DNA from: an uncultured Coriobacteriaceae bacterium
Lineage (GTDB): Bacteria; Actinomycetota; Coriobacteriia; Coriobacteriales; UMGS124
NCBI GenBank assembly: GCA_900555105.1
Contig: USJP01000064.1
Span: forward strand, 1 to 7,596
Reading direction: 5' to 3'
DNA length: 7,596 bases
In this document: positions 1 through 5,314 of the stretch, piece by piece
How the letters are laid out: every line of letters begins with the position of its first letter
How positions within the stretch are numbered: the first letter of the stretch is position 1
Translations under genes and position numbers: made by a program
Notes under the pieces: model-generated
Database searches by the model: none
What the model was told of the DNA's origin: nothing
What the model saw: the letters and a program-made list of their open reading frames with translations, nothing else

Positions 1-906
1 GGTTCCCGTGAGCGTGTAGGTCTGCCCGGCGGTAAGCTCGTACTCGCCATCCTCCAGGCCGCAGCAACGCAGGCTGTCGGAGATGATAATCACGCGGTCG
101 GCGCCGAAGAGCTCGAAGGCCATGCGAACCATGGCGGGATGCACGTGCACGCCGTCGGTGATGATCTCGGGCGTGATGCCCTCGGCCTCAGCACCAGCGG
201 CAATGGGGCCGGGCTTGCGGTGATGGAGGGACGGCATTGCGTTGAAGAGGTGCGTCATGTGGCGCGCGCCGGCCTCAAAAGCCGCCTTTGCGGTGTCGTA
301 GTCGGCGCACATGTGGGCGAGGGAGATGCGCACCTTGTCGTGCATCTCGCGGATAAAGTCGAGGTTGCCAGGCTCTTCGGGGGCCACGTCCACAAGCTTG
401 ATACGGCCGCAGGCCGCCTGCTGCAGCTCGGTGAATTCCTCGATGCTTGCCGCGCGCACATACTCGGGGTTTTGGGCGCCCACCTTGTCAGGCGAGATGT
501 AAGGGCCCTCCATGTTCATGCCCACGAGCTCAGCCTCGCCGGCTTCGGCTTCGAAGGCGCCGACGTTGCCCATGATGGCCATCAGACGGTCGTGTGGCAG
601 GGTCATCGAGGCAGGGCAGATGGCGGTGATGCCCTGCTTTGCCTCGTAGGCTGCCATGCGGTGCAGGCCCTTGGCGCTTGCGTCGGAAAGGTCGTCGCCC
701 ATGCAGCCATGGAAGTGCAGGTCGATGAGACCGGGAATGACATAGCAGTCGCTTGCGTCAAGCTCGATGCCTTCGCTGGCGCAATCTTTTTCGGCAATCG
801 TAGAGCTGCTGACCCAAACGTCGCCAGCGGCAAAGCAGCCTGCGTCGAAAACATCTCCGCCCGTAACGCAACGCACCTGTTCAAGTGCACTATCCATCGC
901 GCTCAT
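1..906 (-). CDS. nagA: N-acetylglucosamine-6-phosphate deacetylase, C-terminus cut by window edge
   Basis: This cytoplasmic amidohydrolase removes acetate from GlcNAc-6-phosphate, giving glucosamine-6-phosphate for NagB. The frame is open for 302 codons to the window edge; the family is usually about 380 residues, so the last fifth is missing. Family motifs appear in order: PGLIDLHFHG with metal-type His64/His66, MEGPYIS with Glu133, SLAHM with His198, THLFNAMPSLHHRKPG with His219, DGVHVHP (251-257), and the catalytic Asp region at IIISDSLRCCG (Asp277). Most NagA proteins read TDAM-x-AAG at the last site, so SDSLRCCG is an unusual variant, but the Asp is kept. The start is ambiguous: ATG at 906 or in-frame ATG at 897. 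Upstream purine stretches (AGGAAAGG, then AAGG next to the first ATG) do not decide it. It lies downstream of nagB on the same strand but beyond a terminator, so it probably has its own promoter. The family call is secure. Confidence 0.95.
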   Translation of the reverse strand, partial: MSAMDSALEQVRCVTGGDVFDAGCFAAGDVWVSSSTIAEKDCASEGIELDASDCYVIPGLIDLHFHGCMGDDLSDASAKGLHRMAAYEAKQGITAICPASMTLPHDRLMAIMGNVGAFEAEAGEAELVGMNMEGPYISPDKVGAQNPEYVRAASIEEFTELQQAACGRIKLVDVAPEEPGNLDFIREMHDKVRISLAHMCADYDTAKAAFEAGARHMTHLFNAMPSLHHRKPGPIAAGAEAEGITPEIITDGVHVHPAMVRMAFELFGADRVIIISDSLRCCGLEDGEYELTAGQTYTLTGT

Positions 907-925
907 ACCTTGTATACCGCCTTTC

Positions 926-938
926 CTGGTAAAGACGT
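926..938. promoter_or_regulatory. Possible operator just upstream of nagA
   Basis: CTGGTAAAGACGT lies 20 bp before the nagA start and matches CTGGTAGAGACCT, found between nagB and the LysR gene (2117-2129), at 11 of 13 positions. The TGGT-N4-AC core recalls DasR/NagR (GntR family) sites that control GlcNAc genes, but the right half-site is degenerate. A weaker third copy, CTGGTAAAAAGGT, is at 1015-1027. Two such matches in regions of this size could arise by chance. Confidence 0.25.
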
Positions 939-982
939 AGCCCGTATAAACAGACTGACATTCAGCACATATTCTGACGCTC

Positions 983-988
983 ATTGTA
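983..988 (-). promoter_or_regulatory. Candidate -10 box for nagA
   Basis: On the minus strand the sequence reads TACAAT, five of six to TATAAT, in otherwise GC-rich DNA. It lies about 77 bp before the nagA start. No good -35 hexamer is seen 16-18 bp upstream, so a promoter here would need an activator. It lies after the U-tract at 1020-1024, so a transcript starting here would exclude the structured element. Confidence 0.25.
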
Positions 989-1019
989 GGAGCAAACCAA
1001 GCGTGTAATCGCGTCTGGT

Positions 1020-1136
1020 AAAAAGGTCGCAAGTTCCCACATGGGAGACTCATGCCTGATGGGTGCAAATTCCAATGCATGGGACTTGTGTTTGGCCCAA
1101 AGGCATACGTCCACATGCAAGAGAACCAAATCCACC
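1020..1136 (-). ncRNA. Putative structured RNA: long nested hairpin followed by U-tract
   Basis: Nested pairing arms can be read by eye: GTTC 1033-1036 with GAAC 1123-1126; CATG 1040-1043 with CATG 1114-1117; GAC 1047-1049 with GTC 1109-1111; ATGCCT 1052-1057 with AGGCAT 1101-1106; TGGG 1060-1063 with CCCA 1096-1099; and CAAATTCCA 1066-1074 with TGGGACTTG 1080-1088 (one mismatch, one wobble), closing a 5-nt ATGCA loop. On the nagA strand the base of the stem (GGT/ACC at 1134-1136/1025-1027) is followed at once by five U residues (1024-1020), a terminator-like layout. It could be the 3' part of a small RNA or an attenuator in a long nagA leader. I do not recognise a known riboswitch class. Strand is inferred from the U-tract and neighbouring gene only. 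Confidence 0.35.
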
Positions 1137-1192
1137 GGATTGAGCATTTCTGCTCACGAATTGCCACTGGTGATACAAGCTCTCGGGTTTCG

Positions 1193-1237
1193 TGCACATG
1201 GTTTGCCTTCGACAGGGGGCTCCAACTTTCATGTGCA
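1193..1237. repeat. Perfect 8-bp inverted repeat with 29-nt loop
   Basis: TGCACATG (1193-1200) is the exact reverse complement of CATGTGCA (1230-1237). The enclosed 29 nt can form a small inner hairpin (CCT TCGAC AGG). It lies just past the nagB terminator and upstream of the long hairpin, so on the minus strand it could be the 5' domain of the same RNA, or a protein-binding dyad. Confidence 0.5.
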
Positions 1238-1249
1238 GGATTCATCCCA

Positions 1250-1287
1250 TAAAAAAAGCCGCAGGCCCCCCGTTGGGAACCTGCGGC
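1250..1287 (-). terminator. Intrinsic terminator of nagB
   Basis: Read on the minus strand, GCCGCAGG pairs with CCTGCGGC (1280-1287 with 1258-1265). The stem can be lengthened by GGG/CCC pairing inside, and it is followed directly by seven T residues (1257-1251). It lies 33 bp after the nagB stop. The plus strand has no T-tract after the stem, so it acts in one direction. It separates nagB from nagA transcription. Confidence 0.9.
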
Positions 1288-1320
1288 CTCATCAGGCGCA
1301 TGAATTGGCCGGTACTTGCC

Positions 1321-2046
1321 TTACAGCAGGCTTGCAGCGTCCTTGTCGAGCACCACGGTCACGTCGGGGTGGAACTGTAGGATGGAGGCGGGGACGCGAG
1401 GGGTCACAGGGCCGGTGAGGGCGTCGCGCACAATCTGGGCCTTTGCAGTGCCGTTGGCCACGAGGAGCAGCTTGCGGGCGCGCATGATGGTGCCGATGCC
1501 CATGGAGCGGGCATGGGTGGGCACCTCGTCGATGGAGTTGAACAGGCGGCTGTTGGCCTCGCGGGTCATCTCGGTGAGCTCGACGCGGTGGGTCTGCTTC
1601 TCAAAGACGTCATCGGGCTCGTTGAAGCCGATGTGGCCGTTGTGGCCGATGCCGAGGAGCTGGATGTCAACGCCGCCGGCCTCCTCGATGGCGCGGTCAT
1701 AGGCGTCGACGCCGTCCTCGACGTCAAGCGCCTGGGCATCGGGGGTGTGGGTCTTGGCCACATCGATGTCTACGTGGTCAAAGAGGTTCTGCTGCATGAA
1801 GTAGCGGTAGCTCTGGGGATGGGTGCCCTCCAGGCCGCAGTACTCGTCGAGGTTGAACGACTGGCACTTGGCGAAGCTGAGGTCGCCCGCCTCATAGCGC
1901 TTCACCAGGTCGGCGTACAGGCCGATGGGGGTGGTGCCCGTTGCCAGGCCCAGGACACAGTCCGGCTTGGCCTCGATGACGGCGGCGATTTCGTCGGCGG
2001 CCAGTCGGCTCATCTCTTCATACGTGTCGGCAACGATCAGCTTCAT
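1321..2046 (-). CDS. nagB: Glucosamine-6-phosphate deaminase
   Basis: NagB converts glucosamine-6-phosphate to fructose-6-phosphate and ammonia in the cytoplasm, feeding amino sugars into glycolysis. The 241-aa product has the length of the short, Bacillus-type NagB without the C-terminal allosteric extension of the E. coli enzyme. Visible motifs are the phosphate-binding loop LGLATGTTPIGLY (32-44), NLDEYCGL with catalytic Asp67, LLGIGHNGHIGFNEP (130-144) with ring-opening His138 and Glu143, MGIGTIMRARKLLL (182-195), and the C-terminal SILQFHPDVTVVLD (221-234). The position equivalent to E. coli Asp141 is His136, a kind of replacement seen in the short NagB group. The ATG at 2046 has GAAAGG 8 nt upstream. 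It is transcribed divergently from the LysR gene and ends at a strong terminator, so it is probably monocistronic. No clear promoter hexamers were found upstream. Confidence 0.97.
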   Translation of the reverse strand: MKLIVADTYEEMSRLAADEIAAVIEAKPDCVLGLATGTTPIGLYADLVKRYEAGDLSFAKCQSFNLDEYCGLEGTHPQSYRYFMQQNLFDHVDIDVAKTHTPDAQALDVEDGVDAYDRAIEEAGGVDIQLLGIGHNGHIGFNEPDDVFEKQTHRVELTEMTREANSRLFNSIDEVPTHARSMGIGTIMRARKLLLVANGTAKAQIVRDALTGPVTPRVPASILQFHPDVTVVLDKDAASLL

Positions 2047-2223
2047 GCCATATGCCTTTCTTCAGCGATACCTGTTGTGTAACAAACTAGCGCACATCAT
2101 GGTACCACGCCGATGGCTGGTAGAGACCTGTTTCCCAACCGTTCGGGGCATAGCTCTATAAAAGCGGTCGTGCGGCTGGGGTATAATCGGCCGACACACT
2201 GTTTTTGGTTGAGGAGGATGCCC
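2047..2223. promoter_or_regulatory. Divergent control region between nagB and the LysR gene
   Basis: This 177-bp region must hold both promoters. Toward the LysR gene there is a consensus TATAAT at 2182-2187 but only a poor -35 (TAAAAG at 2159-2164), as expected for a regulated promoter. A short dyad ATAG-CT-CTAT (2150-2159) lies over that -35 and could be a LysR-type binding site. No clear nagB promoter hexamers were seen; a TTGT-GTA-ACAA dyad lies nearby at about 2074-2084. Confidence 0.5.
2116..2131. promoter_or_regulatory. DasR/NagR-like operator candidate
   Basis: GCTGGTAGAGACCTGT matches the recalled DasR consensus ACTGGTCTAGACCAGT (a form of the published palindrome) at 12 of 16 positions, with GGT-N4-ACC half-sites intact. 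DasR and NagR are GntR-family repressors that respond to amino-sugar phosphates and control nag genes. The position between nagB and the LysR gene suits control of either. No GntR gene is in the window, so a regulator would have to be encoded elsewhere. Confidence 0.35.
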
Positions 2224-3111
2224 GTGGATGTAAAGCGCTGTGCGGCCGTTGTGGCCGCCGCCGAGTGCGGCACGATGTCCGCCGCCGCCAAGAAGCTCGG
2301 CTATACGCCTTCGGGCATCATTCGTCTTGTCGACTCCCTCGAGGAGGAGTTGGGCTTCTCGGTGCTCGTGCGCAAGACCACGGGTGTGGAGCTCACCCCT
2401 GAAGGCCGTAGGATGCTTCCGCTTTTCGAGCAGATCACCGCAGCCGACGAGCAGGTGCGTCAGACCGCAGCTCGCATCCGCGGCATGTCCGAGGGTGCCA
2501 TCGTCATCGGTGTGCAGTCCAACGTCGCCTCGTATTGGCTGCCCGACGTGCTGCGCGACTTCCAGACGCGCTACCCCAACCTACAGGTCCGCGTGGTCGA
2601 GGAGGGCACAGACCAGCTGCGCCGTCTGCTTGAGCAGCGCCGCATCGACTGCATGGTGTTCTATGAGGGCCATGCCAAGCTCGACTGGATCAGTCTGGGT
2701 CGCTGTGAGCTCGTTGCATGGGTTCCCGCAACGTCGCACCTCGCCCAGGACTCAAGCGTGCTTCTGGCCGAGCTTCAAGGGGAGCCTTTCATCCGCATTC
2801 ATCCGGCCGATGAGACCTACGAGGAGAAGATCCTGCGCGAGAAAAGTGTCGAGCCCAACGTGCGCTTTGCAACCGACGACACCTTCACGGCATTTCGCAT
2901 GGTGTCGGCAGGTCTGGGCTGCACACTGTGCATGGGCGGCATCGCCGACGGCTTCGAAGGCGACGTGCGTGTTATGCCCCTCTCCCCGCAACGCTTTTTC
3001 GAGTTTGGTATCGCGACGCTGCCTGGATCGGTGTTCTCGCCTGCCATGGAGGAGTTTGTCTCAGTGGCTCAGGAGCATGCCGGCGACTGGCCCATCCTCT
3101 CGGAGGTGTAG
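2224..3111 (+). CDS. LysR-family transcriptional regulator
   Basis: This is a DNA-binding regulator with a ligand-sensing domain. From the chosen start it has 295 residues, typical for LysR. The N-terminal winged helix-turn-helix (about 1-60) is clear: CGTMSAAAKKLGYTPSGIIR, LEEELGFSVLVRKTTGVELT and PEGRRML follow the family pattern. A linker helix (61-90) leads to the periplasmic-binding-protein-like effector domain (about 92-285), beginning GAIVIGVQSNVASYWLPDVL. The start is GTG at 2224, since GAGGAGG ends 6 nt before it. The ATG at 2218 directly abuts that site, and a longer in-frame extension from 2113 would pass through the promoter. It is divergent from nagB and precedes the symporter, so both are plausible targets. 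The effector is unknown; an amino sugar or sialic-acid derivative would fit the context. Confidence 0.93.
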   Translation: MDVKRCAAVVAAAECGTMSAAAKKLGYTPSGIIRLVDSLEEELGFSVLVRKTTGVELTPEGRRMLPLFEQITAADEQVRQTAARIRGMSEGAIVIGVQSNVASYWLPDVLRDFQTRYPNLQVRVVEEGTDQLRRLLEQRRIDCMVFYEGHAKLDWISLGRCELVAWVPATSHLAQDSSVLLAELQGEPFIRIHPADETYEEKILREKSVEPNVRFATDDTFTAFRMVSAGLGCTLCMGGIADGFEGDVRVMPLSPQRFFEFGIATLPGSVFSPAMEEFVSVAQEHAGDWPILSEV

Positions 3112-3248
3112 AGGGGACTCACGCACTGCTTTGTTGTTCCAAATCGTATAAATGAATAGACTCATTATCACAAAATGTGTTGACATAGCCCCAAGCAGTG
3201 GTACATTGCCGTGGTAACAATCGGCAATGCGAGTTTGGGGTGTACATC
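3112..3248 (+). promoter_or_regulatory. Symporter promoter with overlapping 8-bp inverted repeat
   Basis: A consensus -35, TTGACA (3180-3185), is followed after 16 bp by TACATT (3202-3207) as -10, with a start expected near 3214. The inverted repeat CATTGCCG (3204-3211) / CGGCAATG (3222-3229), separated by 10 nt, covers the -10 and the transcription start, a classic repressor position. A second dyad, AATGA-N6-TCATT (3151-3166), lies upstream of the -35, where an activator such as the neighbouring LysR protein could bind. GGGGTG at 3237-3242 serves as ribosome site. No convincing terminator was seen for the LysR gene, so readthrough is possible. Confidence 0.6.
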
Positions 3249-4790
3249 ATGGTCGCAAAGATCTGTCTCGTCTTGATATTCTTTGGCGTGGCAATCGGGG
3301 TGGGCATCTATTGTCGCCGTTCCACCTCGAGTGTTGACGGCTTCGTTCTTGGCGGTCGCAACGTGGGCCCCTGGCTCAGCGCGTTCGCCTACGGTACGAG
3401 CTACTTCTCCGCCGTCGTTTTCGTCGGCTATGCCGGCCAGTTTGGCTGGAAGTACGGCCTGGCGGCGTTTTGGGCAGGCGTCGGCAACGCCCTGCTCGGC
3501 AGCCTTCTTGCCTGGTGGGTTATGGGCGCCCGTACCCGCGAGATGACGCACCGCCTTGATGCGAAGACCATGCCTGAGTTCTTTGGCAAGCGTTATGGCT
3601 CCAAGGCGTTGCGCGTGGCTGCAGCCGCTATCATCTTCGTCTTCCTTATCCCGTACACCGCAAGCGTGTACAACGGCCTTTCGCGCCTGTTCGGCATGGC
3701 ATTCGGTCTGCCCTATGAGGTGTGCGTCATCGCCATGGCGCTCATTACCTGCGTGTATGTCGTGGTAGGCGGGTATATGGCCACGGTTGTGAACGACTTT
3801 CTCCAGGGTATTGTCATGCTTGTGGGCATCGTCGCCGTCATTGCGGCTGTCTTGGGCGACAACGGCGGCTTCATGCAGGCCATGACCACGCTCTCCCAGG
3901 TTGACAGCGGTACGGGCTTCCAAGGCGTCTTCACCTCGATGTTCGGCCCCGATCCTGCCAACCTGCTCGGTGTCGTCATCCTCACGTCGCTGGGTACCTG
4001 GGGTCTGCCGCAGATGGTGCAGAAGTTCTACGCCATCAAGGACGGCCCGGCCATCAAGCAGGGCGCCATCGTCTCGACTGTTTTCGCGCTTGTCGTCGCT
4101 GGCGGAAGCTACTTCCTGGGCGGTTTTGGCAGGCTGTACGCCGACACTATCGAGTACCAGGCAAACGGCACGCCGGTGTACGACTCCATTATCCCCTCGA
4201 TGCTCTCGACCCTGCCTGACGTGCTTATTGGCGTCGTGATTGTGCTGGTGCTTTCTGCTTCTATGTCGACGCTTGCGGGTCTCGTCATCAACTCTTCGTC
4301 CACCCTCACGCTTGACCTGCTCAAGGGCAACGTCGTAAAGAACATGGACGAGAAGCGTCAGGTGGGTTGGATGCGCGCCTTCATCGTGGTGTTCATCGTG
4401 GTCTCCGCCGGCCTCGCCCTCTTCCAGTATCGTTCCAGCGTCGCGTGGATTGCTCAGATGATGGGCATCAGCTGGGGCGCCCTGGCGGGATCCTTCCTCG
4501 GCCCCTTCGTGTGGGGCCTGTACTCCGGCAAGATTTCCAAGGCGGCTGTGTGGGCGAGTTTCATTGTGGGCGTGGGCCTCACCACGGGCAACATGATTGC
4601 AGGTTTCTTCGGTTGCGCGCTCATTGCCAGCCCCATTAACTGCGGCGCCATCGCGATGGTCGCGAGCCTCATCATCGTGCCGCTTGTGAGTCTCGTCACG
4701 CCGAGCGTGCCCTTCGACGTGAAGCCTCCCACGCGCATGGGCGCCATCGACCGCGAGATTGCCGAGGAGTTCGCCGAAGCCGAGAAGTAA
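3249..4790 (+). CDS. Sodium:solute symporter (SSS family)
   Basis: This 513-aa inner-membrane protein should import a solute with Na+. It is strongly hydrophobic, with about 13 membrane helices and the LeuT-type fold of the family. Signatures include VDGFVLGGRNVGPWLSAFAY (29-48) after the first helix, GGYMATVVNDFLQGIVM (174-190), GLPQMVQKFYAIKD (252-265), and the Na+-site helix SASMSTLAGLVINSSSTLT (336-354), where the serine/threonine residues usually bind the Na2 ion. The short charged C-tail ends EEFAEAEK. ATG 3249 is chosen because GGGG lies 8 nt upstream; a GTG at 3198 in the same frame overlaps the promoter. SSS members carry sugars, sialic acid, proline, pantothenate and others, and the substrate cannot be named from sequence. 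Proximity to nagA and nagB makes an amino sugar or sialic acid a reasonable guess. The next gene is convergent, 5 bp away. Confidence 0.92.
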   Translation: MVAKICLVLIFFGVAIGVGIYCRRSTSSVDGFVLGGRNVGPWLSAFAYGTSYFSAVVFVGYAGQFGWKYGLAAFWAGVGNALLGSLLAWWVMGARTREMTHRLDAKTMPEFFGKRYGSKALRVAAAAIIFVFLIPYTASVYNGLSRLFGMAFGLPYEVCVIAMALITCVYVVVGGYMATVVNDFLQGIVMLVGIVAVIAAVLGDNGGFMQAMTTLSQVDSGTGFQGVFTSMFGPDPANLLGVVILTSLGTWGLPQMVQKFYAIKDGPAIKQGAIVSTVFALVVAGGSYFLGGFGRLYADTIEYQANGTPVYDSIIPSMLSTLPDVLIGVVIVLVLSASMSTLAGLVINSSSTLTLDLLKGNVVKNMDEKRQVGWMRAFIVVFIVVSAGLALFQYRSSVAWIAQMMGISWGALAGSFLGPFVWGLYSGKISKAAVWASFIVGVGLTTGNMIAGFFGCALIASPINCGAIAMVASLIIVPLVSLVTPSVPFDVKPPTRMGAIDREIAEEFAEAEK

Positions 4791-4795
4791 ACGCC

Positions 4796-5299
4796 TCAGG
4801 GGATGTACGAGGCATGTTCAAGCGCGTCGTCTGCAGCCTTGTCTGCGGCGGCGCGCTCTTTCTTTGCCGAGGGGTGAGCCTGCTCGGCCCAGGCGAGCGC
4901 GATGCAGGCAACCTGGAACATGATGACGGCGGCAGCGGAGTCAACGTTTGGGGAGAACATGCCCAGAAGCGCCTGGAAGAACGTGGAACAGGCGATGACC
5001 CCGCTGGCAAAGATGAACTTGCGATACCTGCCGCTGCCGAGCCCGTGCAGGCCGCATGCAGCCTTGATGCAGCCCAGCACACCCTGCGCGAGAAACATGA
5101 TGCCGCCCGATGCCATGACAAAGGCACGGCTTAGCTCGTCCGCCCCGTCTGCCTGGGCCATGAGGATGGCGGTCGTGCCCGAGATGGTGGACACAAAAGC
5201 GGGAAGCCCCAGAAGGCAGAGCAGGGCGGCTAAAAGCAGTTGGAGGATGCTGGCGACAAGCGTGAGCACCACGCAGATCTTCAGAAGCGTTCGTCTCAT
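4796..5299 (-). CDS. Small four-helix membrane protein of unknown function
   Basis: I do not recognise this 167-aa protein. It has a basic N-terminus (MRRTLLK), a long hydrophobic stretch at 8-36, and further membrane segments at about 60-84, 95-115 and 121-138. The last 27 residues form a charged Ala/Lys/Asp tail that is probably cytoplasmic. A loop at 37-58 is polar and may face outside. The ATG at 5299 has AGGAAGG about 10 nt upstream, and that site overlaps the stop codon of the GtrA-hydrolase gene. With only 15 bp between them the two genes are very likely cotranscribed and could work together. Its stop lies 5 bp from the symporter stop, with only a weak 5-bp inverted repeat (4793-4797/4809-4813), so no clear terminator divides the convergent genes. 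Confidence 0.8.
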   Translation of the reverse strand: MRRTLLKICVVLTLVASILQLLLAALLCLLGLPAFVSTISGTTAILMAQADGADELSRAFVMASGGIMFLAQGVLGCIKAACGLHGLGSGRYRKFIFASGVIACSTFFQALLGMFSPNVDSAAAVIMFQVACIALAWAEQAHPSAKKERAAADKAADDALEHASYIP

Positions 5300-5314
5300 G
5301 GGGAACAGGCCTTC

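Larger units (their letters stand above)
907..1249. other. Long non-coding gap rich in inverted repeats, upstream of nagA
   Basis: No open frame here has a convincing start, ribosome site or protein-like composition. The stretch is more AT-rich than the flanking genes. It holds several inverted repeats: an 8-bp pair at 1193-1200/1230-1237, a 6-bp hairpin at 1141-1156 (TGAGCA TTTC TGCTCA, whose loop reads GAAA on the minus strand), and a long nested hairpin at about 1033-1126. It must contain the nagA promoter, because nagB transcription should stop at about 1250. Confidence 0.7.

Noticed and set aside
139..1008. Plus-strand open frame of 289 codons
   Set aside because: It lies opposite nagA, whose minus-strand frame shows every family motif. 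The plus frame is a mirror produced by GC-rich codons and has no ribosome site or recognisable domain.
1150..1215. Fragments resembling riboswitch motifs (GCCACTG on plus; GGCAAACC and GAAA on minus)
   Set aside because: The cobalamin B12-box and the c-di-GMP GGGACGCAAAGCC partner are absent, so neither class can be supported.
1041..1418. Open frames on both strands across the nagB-nagA gap (e.g. plus 1041-1418, minus 962-1147)
   Set aside because: No ribosome sites, biased low-quality composition, and they run through the nagB terminator or the inverted repeats.
1513..2082. Plus-strand open frame opposite nagB
   Set aside because: Composition is Val/Ala/Gly/Leu-rich mirror sequence; nagB on the other strand is certain.
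2113..2223. N-terminal extension of the LysR protein from ATG 2113
   Set aside because: It would translate through the TATAAT box and operator-like site, and LysR proteins normally begin just before the helix-turn-helix, as GTG 2224 does.
3168..3923. Minus-strand open frame of 251 codons opposite the symporter
   Set aside because: His/Asp/Ala-rich with no membrane or domain pattern, fully within the symporter gene and its promoter.
4793..4813. Inverted repeat GCCTC/GAGGC between the convergent genes as a terminator
   Set aside because: Only 5 bp of stem with an 11-nt loop and no T-tract on either strand.
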